Below, piece by piece: positions 1 through 6,344 of a stretch of DNA of 6,888 bases (position 1 is the first letter of the stretch; the number at the start of each line of letters is the position of its first letter). Made by a program: the position numbers and the translations under genes. This DNA is from an uncultured Erysipelotrichaceae bacterium (GTDB taxonomy: Bacteria > Bacillota_I > Bacilli_A > Acholeplasmatales > Anaeroplasmataceae): contig CACZRY010000051.1 of the NCBI GenBank assembly GCA_902783745.1, positions 1-6,888 of the forward strand, read 5' to 3'. The notes below the pieces were generated by a model, which saw nothing but the letters and a program-made list of their open reading frames with translations, had not been told where the DNA came from and searched no databases.

Positions 1-1857
1 AAAAAAGAAACTATTACAGTTGCAACAATCACTTATCAGAATTTCTTCCGTATGTATAATAAGCTATCTGGTATGACAGGTACTGCAAAAACAGAGGAAG
101 AAGAATTCCGTGATATTTATAACATGTATGTTGTTGAAGTTCCAACAAATAGACCTGTTATAAGAAATGATGCACCAGATTTGATTTTCTTATCTCCTGA
201 ATTTAAGTTTAAGGCTTTAGTAGAAGATATTGTTGAACGTCATAAAAAAGGACAACCAATCCTTGTTGGTACTGCAAACGTTGAAACATCAGAATTAGTT
301 GACAAGATGCTTATTAAGGAAGGAATTCCTCATGAAGTATTAAATGCTAAGAATAACGCAAGAGAAGCTGAAATTATTTCTCATGCTGGTGAAAGAGGAG
401 CAGTTACAATTTCAACAAATATGGCTGGTCGTGGTACCGATATTAAGCTTGGACCTGGAGTTGCTGAATTAGGTGGTTTAGCAGTTTTAGGTACTGAAAG
501 ATTCCAATCTAGACGTATCGATAACCAGTTAAGAGGTCGTGCTGGTCGTCAAGGTGACCCTGGTTATTCTAGATTCTTCTTATCTGCTGAAGATGAATTA
601 ATGATTCGTTTCGGTGGAGATTCATTTAAGATGAAGCTTGCAAACATTATTAGATTAATGGGTGAAGGCGATGAATCAAAACCAATTGAATCTAAGATGA
701 TTCAAAAGATGGTAACAATGGCTCAAGAAAGAATTGAAGGTATTAATTACGATTCACGTAAGAACGTATTAAAATATGATGATGTTATTCGTCGTCAAAG
801 AGAAACATTCTATTCAGAAAGACAACAAGTTGTTAAAGCTGAAAATCTTGATGAATTATTAAAGAAGATTTTACGTATTGCAATTCACAACAAAGTACAG
901 GATTTTATGAATTCTGAGGATGACTTTGATGATGAAAAGTTAACAAAAGTATTCAATGAACATATGATTGGATCTGACCTATTAGATGTTAATATCATTA
1001 AATCATTAGATGATGATGAAGATATTGAAGATTACATCTATAGTCAGGTTGAAAAGGATATTGATCAAAGATTACAAAAATTTGAAGATGACTTCAAAGA
1101 AATGGTTCCTGAAGAAGTATTAAAGGAAGACCCAGATGTTATTAAGAAGAATAAGATGATGTTTATAAAGAGAATCATTTTACCTATTCTTGATAAGAAC
1201 TGGAGAGAGCATATTGATGATATGGATGGATTCCGTCAAGGCATTTATTTACAACAATATGCACAAAATAACCCACTTGAATTATACCAACGTGAAGGTT
1301 ATAAGAAATTTGAATTATTAAATAAGAAGATGAATGAAGAAATCTTCATTACAGCAATGCATGCAAGAATTCAGTTCCGTAGACAAACTCCTGAACAAGA
1401 TCCAATGAAGGGATTAAATACTAACCAGGATATGTCTAAGGTAAGAAAGGCTGATCCATACCATAACAAGTTTGTTAATTGTGGACCAAACGATCCATGT
1501 CCATGTGGATCTGGTAAGAAGTTTAAATTCTGCCATGGTGCTTTAGGCAACCAAAATAAGCCTATTACTGAGGTTGTAAAAACAGAATCTCCACTTGATA
1601 AAGAATTAGAAGAAATTATGCCAAAGCTTACAACTGATGGATTAAAGCCATTAGCTCCTGAACAGTTAGTTAATATAACACCTAATTCTGCATGTCCATG
1701 TGGATCTGGTAAGAAATTCAAATTCTGTCATGGATTAATTCAAAAAGCTATAGAACCTAAATTAGATGAATCACTATTTGCTAATTGTGGTCCTAACGAT
1801 CCATGTCCATGTGGTTCAGGTAAAAAATACAAATTCTGTCACGGACAAAATAAATAA
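1..1857 (+). CDS. secA: Protein translocase subunit SecA, C-terminal part (5' end outside the window)
   Basis: SecA is the ATPase motor that pushes unfolded preproteins through the SecYEG channel at the cytoplasmic membrane. The frame is open from base 1, so the gene starts upstream; 618 codons are visible and the first internal ATG at base 52 is not the start. The SecA signature MTGTA lies near codon 25, which is around residue 370-400 in complete SecAs. Helicase motif V (TNMAGRGTDI, from about base 415) and motif VI (QLRGRAGRQGDPG, 526-564) mark nucleotide-binding domain 2. The helical scaffold and wing follow, with the typical ILPILDKNWREHIDDMDG stretch near 1174-1227. The C-tail is unusual: it carries three SEC-C zinc motifs (CPCGSGKK...CHG) instead of one, which makes the whole protein perhaps 970 residues against about 840-900 normally. 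An intrinsic terminator follows directly. Identity is certain; the extra motifs are seen, their effect is unknown. Confidence 0.97.
   Translation, partial: KKETITVATITYQNFFRMYNKLSGMTGTAKTEEEEFRDIYNMYVVEVPTNRPVIRNDAPDLIFLSPEFKFKALVEDIVERHKKGQPILVGTANVETSELVDKMLIKEGIPHEVLNAKNNAREAEIISHAGERGAVTISTNMAGRGTDIKLGPGVAELGGLAVLGTERFQSRRIDNQLRGRAGRQGDPGYSRFFLSAEDELMIRFGGDSFKMKLANIIRLMGEGDESKPIESKMIQKMVTMAQERIEGINYDSRKNVLKYDDVIRRQRETFYSERQQVVKAENLDELLKKILRIAIHNKVQDFMNSEDDFDDEKLTKVFNEHMIGSDLLDVNIIKSLDDDEDIEDYIYSQVEKDIDQRLQKFEDDFKEMVPEEVLKEDPDVIKKNKMMFIKRIILPILDKNWREHIDDMDGFRQGIYLQQYAQNNPLELYQREGYKKFELLNKKMNEEIFITAMHARIQFRRQTPEQDPMKGLNTNQDMSKVRKADPYHNKFVNCGPNDPCPCGSGKKFKFCHGALGNQNKPITEVVKTESPLDKELEEIMPKLTTDGLKPLAPEQLVNITPNSACPCGSGKKFKFCHGLIQKAIEPKLDESLFANCGPNDPCPCGSGKKYKFCHGQNK
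1480..1845 (+). repeat. Three tandem SEC-C zinc-binding motifs in the SecA tail
   Basis: The pattern C-x-C-x-S-G-K-K-(Y/F)-K-F-C-H-G occurs at 1498-1539, 1693-1734 and 1804-1845. Copies 1 and 3 share a longer version that starts earlier with NCGPNDP (from 1480 and 1786), giving an extra upstream cysteine; copy 2 lacks it. Linkers are 51 codons between copies 1 and 2, and 23 codons between copies 2 and 3. All three keep every expected zinc ligand (three Cys and one His). The copies differ at many third positions, so this is not a very recent duplication. In SecA the single SEC-C motif is known to bind zinc and help bind SecB or ribosomes. Confidence 0.93.
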
Positions 1858-1862
1858 TTAAT

Positions 1863-1891
1863 TATCCCAGATTTATTCTGGGATATTTTTT
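1863..1891 (+). terminator. Intrinsic terminator after secA
   Basis: A perfect 8-bp stem, TATCCCAG (1863-1870) with CTGGGATA (1878-1885), encloses a 7-nt loop and is followed at once by six T (1886-1891). It begins 6 nt after the secA stop codon. This is the classic Rho-independent form and separates secA from the sugar-acid operon. Confidence 0.92.
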
Positions 1892-2021
1892 GTAAAAGAA
1901 ATAAAATATTTTTTAAATTAATATGTTGTTAAATTGCAATAATTAATGTCTATAATTTATCTCTGATTTTATTTTTTGGACAAATAAGACCATTAAGGCT
2001 AGGACTTTTGGTTTAAATTAA
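1892..2021. other. AT-rich intergenic spacer, no gene seen
   Basis: This is the non-coding stretch between the secA terminator and the promoter. I find no convincing small ORF with a ribosome site. It holds an 8-bp palindrome ATTGCAAT (1933-1940) and a weak, imperfect dyad CCATTAAGGCT/AGGACTTTTGG (1990-2011), neither strong enough to call a binding site. It could contain upstream regulator sites for the operon promoter. Confidence 0.5.
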
Positions 2022-2050
2022 TTGACAAAACATATAAATAAAATTATAAT
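2022..2050 (+). promoter_or_regulatory. Consensus sigma-A promoter for the eda operon
   Basis: TTGACA (2022-2027) and TATAAT (2045-2050) are both perfect consensus hexamers with the ideal 17-bp spacer. Transcription should start near 2057, giving a leader of about 50 nt before eda. Such a strong core promoter on a catabolic operon suggests that control is mainly by repression. I see no other convincing promoter in the window, so the following genes are probably transcribed from here. Confidence 0.88.
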
Positions 2051-2055
2051 GATAT

Positions 2056-2081
2056 ATGTATAATTTCGTAAGAAATTACAT
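2056..2081 (+). promoter_or_regulatory. Dyad/hairpin at the predicted transcript start (candidate operator or 5' stem)
   Basis: TAATTTC (2061-2067) and GAAATTA (2072-2078) form a perfect 7-bp inverted repeat around GTAA. Outside it, ATG (2056-2058) can pair with CAT (2079-2081), leaving a 2-nt bulge. As DNA, the dyad sits just downstream of the -10 box, a usual place for a repressor site. As RNA, it would be a stem with a GNRA-type GUAA tetraloop at the very 5' end of the mRNA, which could protect the message. No regulator is encoded in the window, so which reading is right is open. It does not match the CcpA cre consensus. Confidence 0.5.
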
Positions 2082-2105
2082 AAAAAACGAAAGAGGTTAT
2101 AAATA

Positions 2106-2765
2106 ATGAAAAAGAAATTCGATGTTTTAACTAGAATTGCTAACTGTGGTGTTGTTGCCGTTGTTCGTGCAAAGAATGAAGAAGAAGCTATCAACATTGC
2201 TAAGGCATGTACAGATGGGGGAGTTGAATCTATTGAAGTAACTTTCACAGTACCTGGTGCTGATAGAGTTATTAGAGCTTTAAAGGAACAAATCCCTGCA
2301 TCTAAATTATGTGTTGGAGCTGGTTCTGTATTAGATCCTGAAACTGCACGTGCTGCAATCCTTGCAGGTGCTGAATTTATCGTTGCACCATCTTGGAACA
2401 AGGAAGTTGCTTTATTATGCAATAGATACCAAGTACCTTATGTACCTGGCTGCCAAACAATTAAGGAAATTGTTACAGCTATGGAATATGGTTCAGATGT
2501 AATTAAGGTATTCCCTGGCGATATGTTAGGACCTAACTTCATCAAGGACGTTCATGGACCACTTCCTTATTGCGATTTAATGCCATCAGGTGGTGTTAAC
2601 CTTGAAAATGCTGGCGAATGGATTAAGAAGGGTGCTGTTGCAATTTCTTCTGGTTCACATTTAACTGCACCAGCTGCAAAGGGAGATTTAGCAGAAACTA
2701 CAGTTCGTGCTAAGCAATATGTTGAGGCTGTTAAGGCTGCTAGAGCAGAACTTGCTGCAAAGTAA
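2106..2765 (+). CDS. eda: KDPG/KHG aldolase (2-dehydro-3-deoxy-phosphogluconate aldolase)
   Basis: This class I aldolase splits 2-keto-3-deoxy-6-phosphogluconate into pyruvate and glyceraldehyde-3-phosphate; many family members also act on 4-hydroxy-2-oxoglutarate. It is cytoplasmic and, at 219 aa, of normal family length. Visible landmarks are Glu44 in IEVTFT (general acid/base), GAGSV at 71-75, Pro95, the Schiff-base lysine Lys134 in IKVFPG, and the phosphate-binding SGGV (161-164) with a second glycine site near SSGS (181-184). The residue after EVTF is Thr where E. coli Eda has Arg49; from memory this is common in Firmicutes KdgA proteins. The start is set by AAGAGG at 2091-2096, 9 nt before ATG. 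It is the first gene behind the promoter, 51 nt before a PfkB kinase. Lysine codons are mostly AAG (14 of 17 by hand count), as in the canonical kdgK downstream, which suggests strong expression. Confidence 0.95.
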   Translation: MKKKFDVLTRIANCGVVAVVRAKNEEEAINIAKACTDGGVESIEVTFTVPGADRVIRALKEQIPASKLCVGAGSVLDPETARAAILAGAEFIVAPSWNKEVALLCNRYQVPYVPGCQTIKEIVTAMEYGSDVIKVFPGDMLGPNFIKDVHGPLPYCDLMPSGGVNLENAGEWIKKGAVAISSGSHLTAPAAKGDLAETTVRAKQYVEAVKAARAELAAK

Positions 2766-2783
2766 TTTAGTTTAAAATATTAA

Positions 2784-2797
2784 TTTATTATAATAAA
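2784..2797. repeat. Short AT-only palindrome between eda and the first kinase
   Basis: TTTATTATAATAAA is a perfect 14-bp palindrome in the 51-nt gap. It lacks G or C, so an RNA stem would be weak, and no T-run follows on the + strand, so it is not a terminator. It may be chance in AT-rich DNA. Confidence 0.3.
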
Positions 2798-2816
2798 AAA
2801 GAAATGAGCTGATTGA

Positions 2817-3857
2817 ATGAAAGAAGAAAAAATTATTACTTTTGGTGAAATAATGTTAAGATTATCTACACCAGATTATGCAACAATCAATCAAACTCAT
2901 TCATTTATAGTTAATTATGGTGGTGGAGAGGCAAACGTAGCAGTATCATTAGCCCATATGGGACATAATACTTACTTTATGTCTAAGCTTCCACCTAATC
3001 AACTAGGTGATGGAGCAGTTACACATTTACAGGCAAATGGTGTTAACACTAAGTATATTGTAAGAGGTTCTACAACAATTGGTATTTACTTCTTAGAAAC
3101 TGGATTCGGTGGAAGACCTTCAAAAGTAATCTATAACCGTAAGCATAGTGCTATCACTCGTATTCAAGAAGATGAATTTGACTGGGATGAAATATTTACT
3201 GATGCAACATGGTTCCATTTATCTGGAATTACATTAGCTTTAGGTGAAAGAGTTAGAAGTGTAGCATTAAGAGCTGTTAAAGAAGCTAAGAAACATAATG
3301 TTCCTGTAAGTTTCGATTTTAACTATCGTGCTAAGCTTTGGACAGTTGAAGAGGCTAGACCAGTATATAAAGAATTCATGAATTATGTAGATATAGTATT
3401 TGCATCTTTCTATGACGCTAATACTATTCTTGAAATTCCACTTGATGAAGGATTCGATATGAATGAAACGTTAGGTGCTAAGAGAAGAAATGTCTTCCCT
3501 AAGATGATTAGAAAGTATAACTTAAAGTATATCTTTGGTACTGATAGAGTTGTTTATACAGCAACTGATAACTCTTTAGCAGGCTATTATTTTAGCCTTA
3601 AGGGTGATGAATTAACATGGCATTTAACAGATCCAATTCGTTTCAATATTTTTGACCGTATTGGTGGTGGTGATGCTTTCGCATCAGGTGTTATTCATGG
3701 ATTATTAAAGAATTTTGATGATCCTGATTATGCTGTAAGATATGGACTTGCAACATCTGTTTTAAAGCATACTATTTACGGTGATGCTGCAACATTCACA
3801 ATTGAAGATATTGAACAGTTTATGGCTGCGAATGGTTCAGCTGAAGTTGTAAGATAG
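2817..3857 (+). CDS. PfkB-family sugar kinase, divergent KDG-kinase paralogue
   Basis: This is a ribokinase/PfkB-fold kinase of 346 aa, usual length for the family. Near the N-terminus it has FGEIMLRL and the substrate-loop GGGEANVAVSL (35-45); then RPSKVIY (100-106), FDFNYRAKLW (166-175) and the anion-hole/catalytic signature GGGDAFASG (283-291) with Asp286 as the likely base. It is roughly half identical by eye to the second kinase (4377-5402) and shares its KDG-kinase features. It differs at the metal/phosphate NxxE site: where the paralogue reads GNEEDAE, this protein reads ASFYDAN (196-202). The C-terminal third also diverges. The start at 2817 is forced by an in-frame TGA just upstream, yet no good Shine-Dalgarno is visible; a two-codon ATG-AGC-TGA mini-ORF lies at 2804-2812. 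It ends 15 nt before the YhcH-like gene. Its substrate may be KDG or a related keto-sugar acid; annotation as kdgK is plausible but not certain. Confidence 0.85.
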   Translation: MKEEKIITFGEIMLRLSTPDYATINQTHSFIVNYGGGEANVAVSLAHMGHNTYFMSKLPPNQLGDGAVTHLQANGVNTKYIVRGSTTIGIYFLETGFGGRPSKVIYNRKHSAITRIQEDEFDWDEIFTDATWFHLSGITLALGERVRSVALRAVKEAKKHNVPVSFDFNYRAKLWTVEEARPVYKEFMNYVDIVFASFYDANTILEIPLDEGFDMNETLGAKRRNVFPKMIRKYNLKYIFGTDRVVYTATDNSLAGYYFSLKGDELTWHLTDPIRFNIFDRIGGGDAFASGVIHGLLKNFDDPDYAVRYGLATSVLKHTIYGDAATFTIEDIEQFMAANGSAEVVR

Positions 3858-3872
3858 TTAAGGAGAAATAAA

Positions 3873-4349
3873 ATGATCGTAGGAAAATTAGTTGACTTAT
3901 ACCGTTATAAGGGTATAGCTCATAATATCGATACTGCAATTGATTATTTATTAAGCCATGATTTAATGGCTTTACCTAAGGGAAAGACAGTTGTAGATGG
4001 AGATAATGTATATATTAATCGTGATACTTATGTTGCACGTCCTTTAAATGAGTGCTTCTTTGAAAATCATGAAAATTATATTGATATACAAATTGTATTA
4101 AAGGGTAAGGAAGTAATTGGTTATACTCATATTACTAATCCAAGCTTAAAGGTTACAACTGAATATAATGATGTTAAGGATGTAACAAAATACAATGGAG
4201 ATGATCCAAGTAAGGTTGAAGGTGCTGTATACTTCACTCTAGAGGAAGGTTTTGCTCTAGTTTATACAGAAGATGTTCATCTAGCTAAGTGTAAAGCTGA
4301 TGATGAAATCGTTGAAAAAGTTGTTGTCAAAGTAAAAATTGAAAAATAA
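3873..4349 (+). CDS. YhcH/YjgK/YiaL (DUF386, EbgC-type) family protein, possible sugar-acid anomerase
   Basis: A cupin-like beta protein of 158 aa, normal length for this family. The family signature is clear: FENHENYIDIQIVLKGKE (63-80) and the second half FALVYTEDVHLAKC (127-140), ending in the typical VEKVVVKVKI strand. Glu64, His66, Asp71 and His136 are the likely metal-site or active-site residues. E. coli YhcH (NanQ) has been reported as an N-acetylneuraminate anomerase, and relatives sit in many sugar and uronate operons. Here it lies between two KDG-kinase-like genes, 15 nt after one and 27 nt before the other, with a good AAGGAG (3860-3865) 7 nt before ATG. By inference it may speed ring-form conversion of KDG or of a related cyclic keto-acid; no direct evidence for the substrate is visible. 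Cytoplasmic, no signal peptide. Confidence 0.9.
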   Translation: MIVGKLVDLYRYKGIAHNIDTAIDYLLSHDLMALPKGKTVVDGDNVYINRDTYVARPLNECFFENHENYIDIQIVLKGKEVIGYTHITNPSLKVTTEYNDVKDVTKYNGDDPSKVEGAVYFTLEEGFALVYTEDVHLAKCKADDEIVEKVVVKVKIEK

Positions 4350-4376
4350 TAAAAAATAAAAGGAGAATAATTTAAA

Positions 4377-5402
4377 ATGGCAAAGGTAGTTACATTAGGA
4401 GAATTAATGTTAAGATTATCACCTGCAGGAAACAAGAGATTTATCCAGGTTGATAACTTCGATATCATTTGGGGTGGAGGAGAAGCAAACGTTGCAGTTT
4501 CATTAGCAAACTACGGACATGATGCTTATTTCGTATCTAAGCTTCCAACTCATGAAATTGGTCAGGCAGCTTTAAACTCATTAAGACGTTATGGCGTTCA
4601 TACTGACTACATCGCTAGAGGCGGAGATAGAGTAGGTATTTACTATGCTGAAACTGGTGCTTCAATGAGACCTTCAAAGGTTATTTATGATAGAGCACAT
4701 TCTGCAATCGCTGAAGCAGATGCTTCTGATTTCGATTTCGATGCAATCATGAAGGGTGCAACTTGGTTCCACTGGTCAGGAATCACTCCAGCTATTTCTG
4801 ATAAGGCTGCTGAATTAACTAAGTTAGCTTGTGAAGCTGCTAAGAGAAATGGTGTAACAGTATCTGTTGACTTAAACTTCCGTAAGAAGTTATGGACTTC
4901 TGAAAAGGCAATTTCTATTATGAAGCCTTTAATGAAGTATGTAGACGTATGTATTGGTAATGAAGAAGATGCTGAATTATGCTTAGGCTTCAAGCCAGAT
5001 GCAGACGTTGAAGGTGGTAAGACAGATGCTTCTGGATACCATAAGATTTTCGAACAAATGGCTAAAGAATTCGGCTTCAAGTATGTTATTTCTACATTAC
5101 GTGAATCAATTTCTGCTACACACAATGGTTGGAAGGCATTAATCTATAATGGTAAGGAATTCTATGAATCTAAGCATTATGATCTTAACCCAATCATCGA
5201 CCGTGTTGGTGGTGGTGACTCATTCTCTGGTGGAGTTATCAATGGTTTAATCAAGTTCAATGGCGATCAAGCTAAGGCTCTAGAATTCGCTGTTGCAGCT
5301 TCAGCATTAAAGCATACAATCAATGGTGACTACAACTTAGTTACTGAAGCAGAAGTTAACGCATTAGCTGGTGGTTCTGCTAACGGACGTGTACAACGTT
5401 AA
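4377..5402 (+). CDS. kdgK: 2-keto-3-deoxygluconate (KDG) kinase, PfkB family
   Basis: This cytoplasmic enzyme phosphorylates KDG with ATP to KDPG, the substrate of the aldolase encoded at the head of the operon. It is 341 aa, full length. In order: TLGELMLRLSP, the substrate-loop GGGEANVAVSLA (33-44), RPSKVIYDR (98-106), VDLNFRKKLW (164-173) with the conserved Arg169 expected to contact the acid, GNEEDAE (194-200) carrying the NxxE-type magnesium motif, TLRESISATHNG (240-251), and the catalytic signature VGGGDSFSGG (277-286) with Asp281 as base. A run of AAAAGGAG at 4358-4365 lies 11 nt before ATG. Lysine codon use is extreme, with 23 AAG and 1 AAA by hand count, suggesting high expression. 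It is the canonical member of the kinase pair. After its stop there is an 82-nt gap with a strong hairpin. Confidence 0.93.
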   Translation: MAKVVTLGELMLRLSPAGNKRFIQVDNFDIIWGGGEANVAVSLANYGHDAYFVSKLPTHEIGQAALNSLRRYGVHTDYIARGGDRVGIYYAETGASMRPSKVIYDRAHSAIAEADASDFDFDAIMKGATWFHWSGITPAISDKAAELTKLACEAAKRNGVTVSVDLNFRKKLWTSEKAISIMKPLMKYVDVCIGNEEDAELCLGFKPDADVEGGKTDASGYHKIFEQMAKEFGFKYVISTLRESISATHNGWKALIYNGKEFYESKHYDLNPIIDRVGGGDSFSGGVINGLIKFNGDQAKALEFAVAASALKHTINGDYNLVTEAEVNALAGGSANGRVQR

Positions 5403-5420
5403 TTATATTAAAAAATAATT

Positions 5421-5456
5421 TATTAAGTGTCACTGGAATACCTGTGGCACTTAATG
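5421..5456 (+). promoter_or_regulatory. Long intercistronic hairpin after kdgK
   Basis: TTAAGTGTCAC (5423-5433) pairs with GTGGCACTTAA (5444-5454) with one G-U wobble. The stem can extend outward by A-T and T-G (5421-5422 with 5455-5456). Inside the 10-nt loop, GG and CC may pair beyond a U-U mismatch, leaving an AATA tetraloop. No T-run follows, so it is not a standard + strand terminator; an A-tract precedes it, which would look like a terminator T-run only on the - strand, where no gene is seen. Possible roles are partial attenuation, an RNA processing or stability element, or an operator for the downstream genes. The ribosome site of the next gene (5473-5478) lies outside the stem. Confidence 0.65.
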
Positions 5457-5484
5457 TCTATCTATTTCATATGGAGGTAATAGT

Positions 5485-6324
5485 ATGAAAATAGGAGTTA
5501 GAGTGCATGATTTCGGAAAATCAAATGCTGAAACTTTAGCTAAAAAAGCTAAAGAAGTTGGCTTTGAAGCTGTTCAATTAGTTTTAAATAAAGCAATTGA
5601 AGGCGAATCTGGTCTTGCAGGAACTTTATCTAAAGAAAAAGCTAATTATTACTATGAAACTTTTAAAAAAGAAGGATTAGAGATTGCTATGCTTGGTGCA
5701 TATTTTAATCCAGTTCACTCCGATAAATCTAAGGTTTTACAATTAAAGGAAAAATTTGCTGAACATTTAAAATATGAAAATGACTTCCACGCAGGTTATG
5801 TTGGAAGCGAAACAGGTTCTTATAATGATGATAAGTGGACATATAATCCTTTAAATAGAGAACCTGAGGCTTTAGAAGAAAACATAAAAATTTTTGGTGA
5901 ACTTGCAAAAGTAGCAGAAGAAAATAATGCTAAAATTGCATTAGAAGGTGCTTTTGGCCACTGTATGTGGAATCCTGATCGTTTAAAAGAATTAGTTGAT
6001 AAGATTGGTTCAAAATCTATCTATTATACAGTTGATATTTATAATTATCTTGCAATGGAAAATTATATGAATCATACTGCAATTTTTGATAGATGCTTAG
6101 AATTATTTAAGGATAGAATTGTAATTTTCCATATTAAAGACTTCGTTATTGAAGATGGTGTATTAAAACAATGCTGTATTGGAAAAGGTATGATGAACTT
6201 TGATTATATGTTACCTAAAATCAAAGCTTTATATCCTAATGCATATTTAATATTTGAAGGTTCTAAACCTGAAGATATGGAATTTTCATTTAATTTCATT
6301 AATAATAAATTAAAATCTTTATAG
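5485..6324 (+). CDS. TIM-barrel sugar phosphate isomerase/epimerase-like protein (xylose isomerase-like, AP endonuclease 2 family)
   Basis: A 279-aa cytoplasmic protein of the xylose isomerase-like TIM-barrel superfamily, full length. The four expected metal ligands can be picked out: Glu154 in ALEGAF, Asp184 in TVDIYN, His216 in FHIKD and Glu258 in IFEGS. That spacing is typical of sugar epimerases and isomerases such as the IolE/IolI and ketose 3-epimerase relatives. The strong GGAGGT at 5473-5478, 6 nt before ATG, fixes the start. Within the operon it lies between kdgK and a gluconate 5-dehydrogenase-like gene, so a role on a keto-sugar acid is likely by context; the exact substrate cannot be read from the sequence. 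Codon use differs from its neighbours: lysine is 26 AAA to 5 AAG by hand count, against about 69 AAG to 19 AAA in the other five operon genes. It also follows a strong hairpin. Lower expression or a separate origin could explain this. Confidence 0.87.
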   Translation: MKIGVRVHDFGKSNAETLAKKAKEVGFEAVQLVLNKAIEGESGLAGTLSKEKANYYYETFKKEGLEIAMLGAYFNPVHSDKSKVLQLKEKFAEHLKYENDFHAGYVGSETGSYNDDKWTYNPLNREPEALEENIKIFGELAKVAEENNAKIALEGAFGHCMWNPDRLKELVDKIGSKSIYYTVDIYNYLAMENYMNHTAIFDRCLELFKDRIVIFHIKDFVIEDGVLKQCCIGKGMMNFDYMLPKIKALYPNAYLIFEGSKPEDMEFSFNFINNKLKSL

Positions 6325-6344
6325 TTTTAATTTAATTATAAAAA

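Noticed and set aside
1371..1721. Open reading frame of 116 codons on the - strand inside secA
   Set aside because: It is the antisense shadow of the SEC-C repeats; its repeated peptide mirrors them and it has no ribosome site or family signature.
1926..1956. Possible second promoter TTGTTA ... TATAAT
   Set aside because: The spacer is 19 bp and the -35 box is poor; the perfect promoter at 2022-2050 makes it unnecessary.
2235..2255. Thr in place of the E. coli Arg49 after the Eda EVTF motif
   Set aside because: From memory, Firmicutes KdgA proteins often have Thr or similar here, so it is not a sign of lost activity.
2018..2422. Open reading frame of 134 codons on the - strand across the promoter and the 5' part of eda
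   Set aside because: It overlaps a certain gene and the consensus promoter, and its protein has no recognisable features.
4277..5125. Two further - strand open frames (4277-4468 and 4685-5125)
   Set aside because: Both are antisense to clear + strand genes and look like shadows.
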